Assembly: GCA_031254455.1 (NCBI GenBank)
Contig: JAIRUI010000081.1
Coordinates: 1-18,449 of the forward strand
Direction of reading: 5' to 3'
Length of the DNA stretch: 18,449 bases
DNA from: Chitinispirillales bacterium
Lineage (GTDB): Bacteria > Fibrobacterota > Chitinivibrionia > Chitinivibrionales > Chitinivibrionaceae
Part shown: piece after piece, positions 1 to 8,659 of the stretch
Layout: each line of letters starts with the position of its first letter
How positions within the stretch are numbered: position 1 is the stretch's first letter
Position numbers and translations under genes: made by a program
The notes under the pieces: model-generated
Told to the model about the DNA's origin: nothing
The model's database searches: none
Seen by the model: only the letters and a program-made list of their open reading frames with translations

Positions 1-57
1 ATTGAACACTATGCCGGATTTTACTGTGTTACAACTTCCACAATGTCTGCAATTCAT
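1..57 (-). CDS. Zinc-ribbon protein, 5' fragment (probable IS1-like transposase)
   Basis: Only the first 19 codons are present; the gene runs off the left edge. The reading is MNCRHCGSCNTVKSGIVFN, with a CxxC knuckle followed by GSxNTVKSG. That resembles the N-terminal zinc ribbon of IS1-family and related transposases, which helps bind DNA. The ATG at 57-55 sits 3 nt behind a strong Shine-Dalgarno GAGGTGA on the minus strand (complement of 61-67), so the start is well supported. The transposase identity is inference from a very short stretch: other zinc-ribbon proteins begin in a similar way, and no terminal inverted repeat can be assigned because the other end is outside the window. Confidence 0.55.
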   Translation of the reverse strand, partial: MNCRHCGSCNTVKSGIVFN

Positions 58-124
58 AACTCACCTCACAAAAAAACAATACAAATATAATAAAAGGTAT
101 AATCAATTAGCAAGCCCTAAAAAT

Positions 125-145
125 AAAACCGCCCAAAAGCGGAAA
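125..145 (-). terminator. Possible weak terminator downstream of the methyltransferase
   Basis: On the minus strand, CCGC-TTTTGG-GCGG forms a 4-bp GC stem with a 6-nt loop and is followed by TTTTATTTTTA. It lies about 90 nt beyond the stop codon of the methyltransferase that reads toward it. The stem is short, so this is a weak call. Confidence 0.35.
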
Positions 146-231
146 AACTATTAACAAAACAATGTTGATTACCGCTAAACACAAATCTATAAACGGGTGA
201 CGCATAGTCAAAGTCAGGAGACGTAGTCTAT

Positions 232-1122
232 TTATTTTTTTGTTATTATAGTTTTTGCAAAATACTTGTTAATTTGATCTCGTTTTATTGCATATGATTC
301 ACTTGGCAGCAAGTCTTCAAAAAATGGAATAGATGGGGTATAAATCCATTTGGCGCCTTGTTTTAAGGATTTTAAGATTGCCATAAAGGTTATAGCAAAT
401 TTATTTGCGATTTCTTCTCCGGCTATATGGTGATAGAGAAAATGGCTGCAGAATGATAAATTTGAAACAACAAGCCCCCATTTGTTTTCTCCGTAATCAA
501 AGTCGAACCAATCTACTGACAGCAAACTTTTTTTGTTTGCAGCCCTGTCTATTCCACAGGCGTCTATACCGCGCTCATGAAAATATTTAACAAGTTTGCC
601 GTCTTTTCCGCAACCTATATCTAATATCGGCGGATTCGCCGATTCAGACTCTAATCCCAATAAATTCACAAGAAACTCTGCAGAATATTCAGCGCAAACA
701 AAATTTTTTGCCTTTGCATTTTTATTACGATTAATTTTAAAAATCGACGGATTGGTATTTGCGATTAGCCGCTTAATGCGTTGATAATGACGTTTTTCGA
801 TTTTCTCAACGGAATTTGACTCAACTGCAATTTCTGCAAGCAACGCAAAAAAAATATTATCTATCTGCCGCTCTGTAAATTGATTAAAATAAGTGTATTG
901 ATTTACATCAAAGAAAGATTTTAAAAATTTCCCGCGATAGTTTTTGCGTAATTCGTTTATATCCTCAGGCGTTAGAGTTTGAATGTCCCTTTTCAACGCC
1001 GGAATTATTTTAAGAACAGCCGGATGAAAATGCAAATCGCTTGCGGTACAAAAAATATTGTTTCCGCGTTGATGTTCAAACTGTTTGTTTATTGAATTAT
1101 ACAAATTTATATTATTTTGCAT
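232..1122 (-). CDS. Class I SAM-dependent methyltransferase, substrate unknown
   Basis: The protein has 296 residues. Its C-terminal half carries the Rossmann-fold methyltransferase signature: motif I ILDIGCGKDG at residues 166-175, which binds S-adenosylmethionine; the acidic end of strand 2 in GIDR at 190-193, which would hold the ribose; and a motif IV-like stretch VVSNLSF near 218-224. The N-terminal 150 residues are helical and charged, with no domain I recognise; they may select the substrate. The start is ATG, with only a weak GGAA upstream. It lies downstream of the PorV-like gene on the same strand, with an 80-nt gap, so it could be co-transcribed or have its own promoter. The methyltransferase fold is well supported; substrate (RNA, protein or small molecule) cannot be told from the sequence. 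Confidence 0.8.
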   Translation of the reverse strand: MQNNINLYNSINKQFEHQRGNNIFCTASDLHFHPAVLKIIPALKRDIQTLTPEDINELRKNYRGKFLKSFFDVNQYTYFNQFTERQIDNIFFALLAEIAVESNSVEKIEKRHYQRIKRLIANTNPSIFKINRNKNAKAKNFVCAEYSAEFLVNLLGLESESANPPILDIGCGKDGKLVKYFHERGIDACGIDRAANKKSLLSVDWFDFDYGENKWGLVVSNLSFCSHFLYHHIAGEEIANKFAITFMAILKSLKQGAKWIYTPSIPFFEDLLPSESYAIKRDQINKYFAKTIITKK

Positions 1123-1202
1123 TGTAAAAATTCCGCAATACCTGTTATTTTACCAATACTTTTGACTTCATATATTTCATTTCAAGATCATAAAACAATT
1201 TC

Positions 1203-2210
1203 CTAAAAATACATTGTACCAGAAAACGACAAACCCGGTCTTATTCCGTCTTTACGGAATTGGCAGGCAATGTCAATAGACAGCAATTCATTTTTTATTT
1301 TTGCGTTTATTGTCGCGCCTACTGTCGCCAATATCCAATTTTCACCTGAATATTCCCAAGATTTTTTTGAACTCTTGCCGAATGTTCCAAAGAAATTTTT
1401 TACATCGTTGGGAGAGAAAATCGTTCCCGTTCTGAGAATTAAAACGTCTCGAAAAACGGGAATTTCAAATCCTGTGCGAAAAAACATATAATCGTAAAGA
1501 TATTTTTCACATTCCAGAAACCACTCAATTTTCGCTTCCTTTTGTAAGATAGCCCCAACTGCAACAAACGCGGAGACAGGAAGTTTTACATTAATATTTT
1601 CATAATTGTCAAACGAAAATCCTGCGTTACGCAGCCCCGCAGAATAACGGAGCGCTTTATAATCGGAAAAAATTCCCAAATCCAACGCAAACGCACCGCA
1701 ATAAATATTATCCCAATAAATCGTTCTTTTTGCAATTTGTTCGAAAACGAATTTAATGCGTATGCCCGAACTTAACCTTTCAAAAAAACGATACGAAGCC
1801 GCACAATCAACGGAAAGACTAAACGGCGCTATTTCTAAATTTAATTTGTCTCCGTTTTCATCAACGGCGTCCGTCGTACCGAATGAAATATAGAAAATTG
1901 AGGGAACGACAACCAAGCCGTTTTGCAAGACGATTACACCGGAAAGCGCCCCGGAATAAACGTCTAAAATTATTGGAGCAAAATCTATTTCGACGGCGTT
2001 GTTCTTAATTTCCGAAAGCATCGCCGGATTGCCGCGCATCGCTAAAACGTTTGCGCTTTCGCCGATTAAAGAAATATTTCCTATTCCCGCACTTCTGGCG
2101 GAAACCGGTAAATTCAAAAAATCAAATCCGGCGGCATCTTCACAAAAAGAGTTTTTAAGAAAAATTATTATTATAATAATAACTATGTTTTTTGTTTTTT
2201 GTTTTTTCAT
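1203..2210 (-). CDS. PorV/PorQ-family outer-membrane beta-barrel protein
   Basis: The protein has 335 residues. The N-terminus is a signal peptide: basic MKKQKTK, then an isoleucine-rich hydrophobic core, with cleavage probably near SFC-ED (about residue 24). The mature protein begins with AGFDFLNLPVSARSAGIG, the hallmark of PorV/PorQ (UPF0164-type) barrels, followed by a GNPAML motif near 61-66. The rest alternates hydrophobic and polar residues as in beta strands and ends in an aromatic residue (GTMYF), typical of outer-membrane barrels. PorV relatives act in type IX secretion as outer-membrane shuttle proteins. Many paralogues in Fibrobacterota-like bacteria have no known role, so a function in secretion is not shown here. 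ATG start with GGAG 7 nt upstream. It is divergent from valS. Confidence 0.8.
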   Translation of the reverse strand: MKKQKTKNIVIIIIIIFLKNSFCEDAAGFDFLNLPVSARSAGIGNISLIGESANVLAMRGNPAMLSEIKNNAVEIDFAPIILDVYSGALSGVIVLQNGLVVVPSIFYISFGTTDAVDENGDKLNLEIAPFSLSVDCAASYRFFERLSSGIRIKFVFEQIAKRTIYWDNIYCGAFALDLGIFSDYKALRYSAGLRNAGFSFDNYENINVKLPVSAFVAVGAILQKEAKIEWFLECEKYLYDYMFFRTGFEIPVFRDVLILRTGTIFSPNDVKNFFGTFGKSSKKSWEYSGENWILATVGATINAKIKNELLSIDIACQFRKDGIRPGLSFSGTMYF

Positions 2211-2274
2211 TGAAACGCTCCAAATTTACAAGAAAATAATAAATGCGAAGAGATGAAAATATGTTAAACGTCCC

Positions 2275-2304
2275 TTTACAAAAATACTGAAGTATAGATT
2301 ATAT
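2275..2304 (+). promoter_or_regulatory. Candidate promoter for valS
   Basis: TTTACA at 2275-2280 resembles a -35 element. A -10-like TTATAT lies at 2299-2304 with an 18-nt spacer (ATTATA at 17 nt is the alternative). It sits about 80 nt before the valS start in the divergent intergenic region. No T-box-like leader was recognised. Match quality is modest. Confidence 0.3.
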
Positions 2305-2382
2305 TTTTGATTGCAATCAGGTTCTTTCCGATAGTAAGAAACAAAAAATATTATTTTCTTTCAAAAATCAAGGAGATTTATC

Positions 2383-5046
2383 GTGGAAAAACACTACTCG
2401 CCGCAGTCGGTTGAACAAAAAATTTATGAAGAATGGGAAAAAAACGGCTATTTCAAAGCCGATTGCAAGTCAAACAAAACCGCGTATTCAATAGTTATCC
2501 CTCCGCCGAACGTTACGGGGATTTTGCACATGGGGCACGCCTTGAATAATTCTATTCAGGACATTTTGACACGATATAAAAGAATGGACGGATATGAGGC
2601 GCTTTGGGTTCCCGGAACAGACCACGCCGGAATCGCAACACAAAACGTCGTCGAAAAGAAACTTTCGCAAGAAGGCGGCAGCCGCCATAAATTAGGACGC
2701 GAAAAATTTGTCGAAAAAGTTTGGGAATGGAAAGAGCGGTATCACGCGACGATAGTAAAACAGTTGCGCAAGCTAGGATGTTCATGCGACTGGTCTCGCG
2801 AAAGATTTACTATGGACGACGGCTTATCGAAAGCAGTCCGAAAAGTATTTGTGAAATTGTATGAAGACGGATTGGTTTATCGCGGAAAATATATTGTAAA
2901 CTGGTGTCCCAGATGCAGAACGGCGCTTGCCGACGACGAGGTGGAACACCAAGACGACGAGGGAACTTTGTGGTATTTCAGGTATCCGTTTGCCGACAAA
3001 AGCGGATATATGGTTGTGGCTACGACCCGTCCCGAAACCATGCTTGGCGATTGCGCCGTAGCGGTAAATCCCAAAGACGAAAGATATAAGGATTTTGTCG
3101 GCAAAACGCTTTTGCTTCCGATAATGAATCGCGAAATCCCGCTTATTTGCGACGATTATGTTTCAAAGGACTTTGGAACCGGAGCGGTAAAGATTACTCC
3201 CGCCCACGACCCCAACGACTTTCAAATGGGACTTCGTCATGACTTGCAGCCGATAGCTGTGATGGACGAATCTGCAAAGATGTCCGGCGAAATTCCTGCC
3301 GAATACGTCGGATTGGACAGGTTTGAAGCGCGCAGGAAGATAGTAGAAAAGTTTGAAGAATTGGGACTGCTTGAAAAGATAGAAAAGCACGACCATGCGG
3401 TGGGGCATTGTTATCGTTGTGATACGATAATTGAGCCGCGATACTGCGACCAGTGGTTTGTTAAAATGAAACCGTTGGCGCAAAAATCGCTTGAAGTCGT
3501 ACTTGAAAACCGGATAAAGTTTCATCCTGCCCGCTGGAAAAAAACATATATAAACTGGATGGAAAACATTCGCGACTGGTGTATTTCGCGTCAAATTTGG
3601 TGGGGACACAGAATCCCCGTCTGGTATTGTGAAGATTGCGGCGAAATTATCGTGAGTGAAGTTGATGCGCAGGAATGCCCGAAATGTAACAGTCGAAAAC
3701 TGCAACAGGATTCGGATGTGCTTGACACGTGGTTTTCATCGTGGCTTTGGCCTTTCACTACTATGGGCTGGGACGGCGAGATGAAAAGCGACGATTTGAA
3801 GAAGTTTTTTCCGACTGATGTTTTATCGACTGCACCGGAGATACTGTTTTTCTGGGTGGCAAGAATGGTTATGGCGTCGTTGTATTTTACAAAAGAGATT
3901 CCGTTCTCGGATGTAATACTTCATGGAACCGTTCGCGACAAAACCGGAAAGAAAATGAGTAAATCACTTGGAAACACCATAGACCCGCTCGAAATAATCG
4001 ACGCGCACGGAGCGGATTCACTTCGGTTTTCAATGATAATGAACACCGCAGAGGGGACAGATATATTTATCGGGAAAGATTCTTTTGACATCGGGCGTAA
4101 TTTTGCCAATAAACTTTGGAACGCTTCGAGGTTTTTGATTTCAAACATTGAAAATCCTATAAGTTTTGAAGATTTGCCGTCGAAAAGCGAACTGAAAACC
4201 GAAGATAACTGGATAATAAGCCAACTTAACCGAACAATAGAAAATGTTCGCCGAACGCTTGACCAATATAAATTCAACGAAGCCTGCCATTTTCTTTATG
4301 ATTTTATCTGGAAAGACTTTTGCGACTGGTATATTGAAGCGAAAAAGAGCGATTTTTATAATCCGAAGACCCCGAAAAACAAAGAAAACGCGTTGTATTG
4401 CGCTTCGTATGCACTTGTGATTTCGCTGAAACTTTTACATCCGTTTATGCCGTTTGTTACCGAAGAAATTTGGCGGCATTTGAAAAAAAAGGTCAAAACG
4501 CCGTTCATCGACAACGACTCAATTATGCTTTCAAGTTTCCCAAAACCGGATAATTCGCGGATTTTAGAGGATGTTGCCGACGATTTTGCGTTTTTGCAGG
4601 AAATAATAACCGGACTTCGTACGATAAGAAGTGAAAACAACGTCCCGCCGGAGAAGAAGGTAGAGGTTATAATAATTCCGTCCGACGAAAAGGCTCAAAA
4701 AACACTTCAATCGTTAGATTATTTGATAAAACTGTTTGTAAAGTCCGACAGTTTGACGATTTCGCAGTCCGCACAAAAGCCGACGCTTGCAGGACAAAGC
4801 GTAATAAATAAAAGCGAAATATATGTAGTCTTGGAAGGTTTGGCGGATGTTGACGCGGAAAAAGAAAAAATCGTTAAGGAAATCGCCCGTTTGCAGAATG
4901 CCGCAAAAGGTTTTGAAAGCCGTTTGAATAATAAGGAGTTTACGGACAAAGCGCCTCAAAACGTTGTCGAAAACGAGAAGGTGAAATACCGAAATGTTCT
5001 TGAAACGCTTGAGAAATTGAAAACGAATTTGGCGGCTTTGGGATAG
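2383..5046 (+). CDS. valS: Valine--tRNA ligase
   Basis: The enzyme charges tRNA-Val with valine in the cytoplasm and edits misacylated threonine. The 887 residues match the usual bacterial ValRS length (about 880-950). Visible class I synthetase signatures are the HIGH motif as HMGH at residues 49-52 within PPPNVTGILHMGHALN, and KMSKS at 524-528. The central CP1 editing domain contains TTRPETMLGD and DHDP-type segments. A Cys4 knuckle (CEDCG...CPKC) and DVLDTWFSS precede the KMSKS loop. The last 70 residues are a charged coiled coil typical of the ValRS tRNA-binding arm. The start is GTG, chosen because AGGAG at 2371-2375 lies 7 nt upstream and the N-terminus matches the family. It is monocistronic and converges on the radical SAM gene; its base composition is that of the core genome. 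Confidence 0.97.
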   Translation: MEKHYSPQSVEQKIYEEWEKNGYFKADCKSNKTAYSIVIPPPNVTGILHMGHALNNSIQDILTRYKRMDGYEALWVPGTDHAGIATQNVVEKKLSQEGGSRHKLGREKFVEKVWEWKERYHATIVKQLRKLGCSCDWSRERFTMDDGLSKAVRKVFVKLYEDGLVYRGKYIVNWCPRCRTALADDEVEHQDDEGTLWYFRYPFADKSGYMVVATTRPETMLGDCAVAVNPKDERYKDFVGKTLLLPIMNREIPLICDDYVSKDFGTGAVKITPAHDPNDFQMGLRHDLQPIAVMDESAKMSGEIPAEYVGLDRFEARRKIVEKFEELGLLEKIEKHDHAVGHCYRCDTIIEPRYCDQWFVKMKPLAQKSLEVVLENRIKFHPARWKKTYINWMENIRDWCISRQIWWGHRIPVWYCEDCGEIIVSEVDAQECPKCNSRKLQQDSDVLDTWFSSWLWPFTTMGWDGEMKSDDLKKFFPTDVLSTAPEILFFWVARMVMASLYFTKEIPFSDVILHGTVRDKTGKKMSKSLGNTIDPLEIIDAHGADSLRFSMIMNTAEGTDIFIGKDSFDIGRNFANKLWNASRFLISNIENPISFEDLPSKSELKTEDNWIISQLNRTIENVRRTLDQYKFNEACHFLYDFIWKDFCDWYIEAKKSDFYNPKTPKNKENALYCASYALVISLKLLHPFMPFVTEEIWRHLKKKVKTPFIDNDSIMLSSFPKPDNSRILEDVADDFAFLQEIITGLRTIRSENNVPPEKKVEVIIIPSDEKAQKTLQSLDYLIKLFVKSDSLTISQSAQKPTLAGQSVINKSEIYVVLEGLADVDAEKEKIVKEIARLQNAAKGFESRLNNKEFTDKAPQNVVENEKVKYRNVLETLEKLKTNLAALG

Positions 5047-5153
5047 AAGTGCATCAATTTCTTAATCTTTAATTAACGACATTATTATATAATTTCTTAT
5101 ATTCCAAAATTTTTGGGAAAATTTATTAAGGTTTTGGAAAAATGTCCTATTTT

Positions 5154-7118
5154 TCATCTTTTTCTTCTCAATTTTCGTGTCGGATTGGCATCATACTCTC
5201 GTTTCAACTTGTAAAGTTCTGTTCCTTGAGTAATCACGTCATCTCTGTGGTTAGTATAAAAACTCAACAACTCCGAAAATTTCGGATTATTATATTCTTT
5301 AGGGATAGAAGTAAATCGGTTATCGTGTATTATTTTTTTAAGTTCTTCCGTTTTCTTTTCGTTCAAATGTTTAAATGTTTTTTGCCAACACTGCCACCAA
5401 ATATTGGTTGAAATAGGATAGTTTTTTTCATCTCCCAGCCACTCAAAGAAAAAACGATACAAAATAAATGTTTCGGGCATTTCTAAAATTTTAAAGAACT
5501 CGTCTTCGTTTTTACCAAACGCTTTTTCAAAAAATTCTTTCCCTTTATCTGCGTTTCCGCTTCCAACTTTCCCTTTGATTGCATTTAAAACTGCTTGTAC
5601 CGCTCTAATATATTTCCTGTTCCAATGTTTGCCCAAATAATTACGATTAAATCGGTCTTTGCCTGTGATTGGGTGAAATTTCATTGGGAAAGAATAAATG
5701 TTTATATCTAATTCTTTGCACAAATCAATGTTAAGTTTTAATCTTTGATAAAAATCTTTCGGCTCATCTTTATTGTAATTGTAGAGAATGTAATTTGAAA
5801 AGTTTTTTATTCCAGCATTTGCACTTAAACGGATTGCGTTTTCATAATATTTTCTGTCATTCCAATCATCAAACGCTATTCTTAATGGTCGAATATTAAT
5901 TTTCCCGAGTAAATGTGCTTTGTCTTCTTTAAAAAGTCGCGCGTCAACGCCCTGATTAAAATCTACATAACGTTGTTTAGGTCTTTTACGGAAATACTTC
6001 GTGTAAAGTGGAAAAATTTCAGATGCAACTTTCAATAAATTTTCTTTATTTGCCATGTGAATATCTAATAATTGATAGCTCTCCAATAAATTGTAAATTT
6101 TTTGTTCGATGTCTCCTTTTAAACGACTTAACAGTAATAGATTAAGATTAAATATTTTTTTTATGTAGGCCATATCATTTAGTCTTTTTTCTAAATTTCG
6201 CAATGCTATTTCATATTCATTTGGCTCTGTATATGTCGCATTTTTTCCAAAACCGCAATCAATAATTTCTTGGATTATTTCAGGAAATCGAGGCGATGCT
6301 AAAACATTGTTATCAAGCAATAAAAGATTGCGTTGTTCTCCGTATTTGATTTTTATTTCTTCAATTTTTTCTTTCATTGGAACATATTCGCAATATTCCG
6401 GTTCAAGTGTGGGCACGGCACAAAAGGAACATTTACGAATACAACCACGTGTCATATAGCCATAATAGGCGTTATTTTCGGGATATTTATACTCTATTTC
6501 ATCTAAAATAGAGTAATCTAACGGCAACGTATCAACAATAATTTTATTGTTTTTGTCTAACATCCCAGGTTTGTTTAAAAGTCCTTTTATAGATTTTATT
6601 CCTGTTTCTTTTACAACATCTTCGTAAAGTAACGTTGCAGAAACCCCACCAACAAAAACGTCAGAATCGTTTTTGACAAGTGTTTTTGCAAAATTTATTG
6701 TTTCAACTGTTATCTTCCAATAAAAAGTGAATAATGTTGCTACATAAACACGGTCGAATAGTGGCTCTTTTTCGTACGCTTTTGATTGAAAATTCTTTTT
6801 TTGTTCTATTATTGCATTTTCTAAAAGTAATTGATATTTTGATTTTGAAAATGGGAATTCGTGATAATCAAGCGATTTCCCATTCTTCAAATATTGAGAT
6901 ATATTCTCATAACAAGCATTCCAATTTATTTTTTCATCAATATTATAAAGTTTTTCAATACATTTTTTTGTCAATAAATCGGTTACAAGCTCTTTTAAAT
7001 CTCCTTTGAAAAAAGTAACTTTATCGCCGAGCATTCGGTGGTAAGTTGCGATTTTCATTAAACCAATGGGGGGATATTTATTTTTATAACTTGGCTCTAT
7101 CAATAAGATATTTCTCAT
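5154..7118 (-). CDS. Radical SAM protein with N-terminal B12-binding-like domain
   Basis: The protein has 654 residues and is the last gene of the four-gene operon. The N-terminal 165 residues look like the Rossmann domain of B12-dependent radical SAM enzymes (IEPSYKNKYPPIGLMKIATY near 7-26; VFVGGVSATLL at 154-164). The radical SAM cluster motif is C226-x3-C230-x2-C233 in TRGCIRKCSFCAVP, which would hold a [4Fe-4S] cluster that cleaves SAM. The TIM-barrel part continues with LLLLDNN (265-271) and VDFNQGVDARL (385-395). Between these, residues about 300-380 form a charged helical insertion not typical of the fold. The C-terminal 200 residues, ending in PTRKLRRKR, match nothing I know; the basic tail could touch nucleic acid. 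Its ATG overlaps the preceding stop (ATGA), so translational coupling is likely. Cobalamin use is uncertain, and the substrate is unknown. Confidence 0.85.
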   Translation of the reverse strand: MRNILLIEPSYKNKYPPIGLMKIATYHRMLGDKVTFFKGDLKELVTDLLTKKCIEKLYNIDEKINWNACYENISQYLKNGKSLDYHEFPFSKSKYQLLLENAIIEQKKNFQSKAYEKEPLFDRVYVATLFTFYWKITVETINFAKTLVKNDSDVFVGGVSATLLYEDVVKETGIKSIKGLLNKPGMLDKNNKIIVDTLPLDYSILDEIEYKYPENNAYYGYMTRGCIRKCSFCAVPTLEPEYCEYVPMKEKIEEIKIKYGEQRNLLLLDNNVLASPRFPEIIQEIIDCGFGKNATYTEPNEYEIALRNLEKRLNDMAYIKKIFNLNLLLLSRLKGDIEQKIYNLLESYQLLDIHMANKENLLKVASEIFPLYTKYFRKRPKQRYVDFNQGVDARLFKEDKAHLLGKINIRPLRIAFDDWNDRKYYENAIRLSANAGIKNFSNYILYNYNKDEPKDFYQRLKLNIDLCKELDINIYSFPMKFHPITGKDRFNRNYLGKHWNRKYIRAVQAVLNAIKGKVGSGNADKGKEFFEKAFGKNEDEFFKILEMPETFILYRFFFEWLGDEKNYPISTNIWWQCWQKTFKHLNEKKTEELKKIIHDNRFTSIPKEYNNPKFSELLSFYTNHRDDVITQGTELYKLKREYDANPTRKLRRKR

Positions 7119-8659
7119 TTGTATTTTTCTTCGATTTTTGCAATCAAATTTTCAGCAAGGTCTTTCGTCAGAACGTTATTAATAATAGTAAAAATTTCAC
7201 CCAAAAATTTTCTATCATTTTTGTTTAATTTTGAAAGTTTATCGGTTCGGAAAATGGGTTTGTCTTTTGTTTCACCTTCGGGTGTTTCAAGAGGAATGAT
7301 TGTTGTTTCAATCTTTGAAGTCGCACGTTCAATTATTTTGTTGATATGTTTAGAAACGCTATCATTATTTGCTTTTAATTTATCTAAAGCAATTACTGCT
7401 TTTTCGGCTTTATCTTTTCTATCCTCTAACTTTTGCAATAATTCTTCTTTTTCTGCCCTGTTGATAAAACCTTCCTTTCCTTTCTTTTCAAAATCAGTTT
7501 TCAAATCATTATAACTGCTTATCTCTTTAACGGCAGTATTTACCTTTGAAGCACCATAACATAATTTGTAAATTTCAGTATAGAAAAAAGTTTTTAATTT
7601 ATCTTCAAAATCATTACAAATAATATTTTCAGAAAAATAATCTCGTCTTGCGTTTGGATGTAATTCTTTGTGCAGTGCGTGTACTTCACCAAAGAAATAA
7701 AACTGAAAACGTTTATCTCTATGCAGTTTAACAAGAGTATCATCATTTCCAATTTGAATATTCGCTTTTCTTAATCTAAAACCACGAGCAAAATTAACTT
7801 GATTTAATGATTGATTTTTTTCTGTAATTCCGCACCAACCCCAAAATAAAAGTTCGCCCGCTTTATTGGTATCTTTAAAAAACAAAATATCAATTACTTC
7901 CCCTATTTTTTTCTTGCTGTCTTGGTCTCCCTCGTAGATATACCAATTATAACCTTTAAAAAGCGAATCGGTATTAACGAAAGTATTATACTCGTCAAGA
8001 TTTATACCTTCCTTTTTCAATTCATCATAAATTTTTTCCGAAAAAAAAGATTTTTTGAATGGTAATGGTGCTACCATTGACAAGTATTGTCTAATATCTC
8101 TTACATCAAGCAACATATCATTTGTAACATCTTCTAAAATGACTTTAAAATAATGTTTATATACATTTTCAGATTCTTGCTTGACAAATGTAACTTTGTC
8201 AATTACTGCCGAAGCTTCTTCTTTATGAGAACGGTCAGCAATTATATTTTTGAGTTCTTTTGCATCCCAAGTCATTATTGATTTTACTGTTTCGCCTTGT
8301 GCTGAAGTTTCAAAAACGAGTTTGTCACAATAGCCCAACCCACCAAGTCTTCCGATACCACGAAACCCTTTATCTACCCCTTTTTGTTTTGTAGATTGTG
8401 CAATATTTTTCAGAATTTCAACAACATTGTCTTTCTCAATTCCTATTGCATCATCTTCAATTTCAATTCTTCTTTTTTTGGAATTAATTGTGATATAAAT
8501 ATTTCCGTCTGTAACTAACCCTATCTGACGTGCCTTGTCTATTGCATCGGCAGAATTTTGAACGTATTCGCGATATACAAAACGCGGGTCATCGTACATT
8601 GACGTAGTCAATGATTCAATAACATCTTTTCCTATAATTGTTCTTTCTGTTTTATCCAT
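7115..8659 (-). CDS. HSP90-like (GHKL) ATPase, accessory-island type
   Basis: The protein has 514 residues. The N-terminal domain is a GHKL/HSP90-type ATP-binding fold: N-box YREYVQNSADAID (residues 29-41, with E31, N35 and D38), G1 box as IEDDAIGI (67-74) and G2 lid GFRGIGRLGGL (98-108). A middle domain follows with FARGFRLRKANIQIG and PNARRDYF, which I associate with HSP90-like ATPases in accessory and defence gene sets rather than the chaperone HtpG. Residues about 370-450 are a charged coiled coil. The G1 box has Ala71 where most families have the first Gly of DxGxG. It overlaps the HerA gene by 8 nt and the radical SAM gene by 4 nt, so the three are translated as a unit. ATG start without an obvious Shine-Dalgarno, as expected for a coupled gene. 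Role inferred: nucleotide-driven conformational switch or chaperone of the complex. Confidence 0.85.
   Translation of the reverse strand: MDKTERTIIGKDVIESLTTSMYDDPRFVYREYVQNSADAIDKARQIGLVTDGNIYITINSKKRRIEIEDDAIGIEKDNVVEILKNIAQSTKQKGVDKGFRGIGRLGGLGYCDKLVFETSAQGETVKSIMTWDAKELKNIIADRSHKEEASAVIDKVTFVKQESENVYKHYFKVILEDVTNDMLLDVRDIRQYLSMVAPLPFKKSFFSEKIYDELKKEGINLDEYNTFVNTDSLFKGYNWYIYEGDQDSKKKIGEVIDILFFKDTNKAGELLFWGWCGITEKNQSLNQVNFARGFRLRKANIQIGNDDTLVKLHRDKRFQFYFFGEVHALHKELHPNARRDYFSENIICNDFEDKLKTFFYTEIYKLCYGASKVNTAVKEISSYNDLKTDFEKKGKEGFINRAEKEELLQKLEDRKDKAEKAVIALDKLKANNDSVSKHINKIIERATSKIETTIIPLETPEGETKDKPIFRTDKLSKLNKNDRKFLGEIFTIINNVLTKDLAENLIAKIEEKYK

Noticed and set aside
128..142. Exact 15-nt match ACCGCCCAAAAGCGG between 128-142 and 11818-11832.
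   Set aside because: The second copy is explained as methyltransferase coding sequence (AQKR). Nothing flanking the two copies matches, so a shared mobile repeat is not supported.
198..229. Similar short words GACGCATAGTC and GACGTAGTC near the end of the methyltransferase gene, considered as a target-site duplication or integrase site.
   Set aside because: The copies are imperfect and unequal in length, and no element lies between them.
2309..2318. Small palindrome GATTGCAATC in the valS leader, considered as part of a T-box or an operator.
   Set aside because: No T-box consensus or antiterminator/terminator pair is visible; a 10-nt AT-rich palindrome is expected by chance.
5105..5117. AT-rich palindrome CCAAAATTTTTGG between the convergent valS and radical SAM genes, considered as a terminator.
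   Set aside because: The stem has only two GC pairs at its base and almost no loop, and there is no clean T-run.
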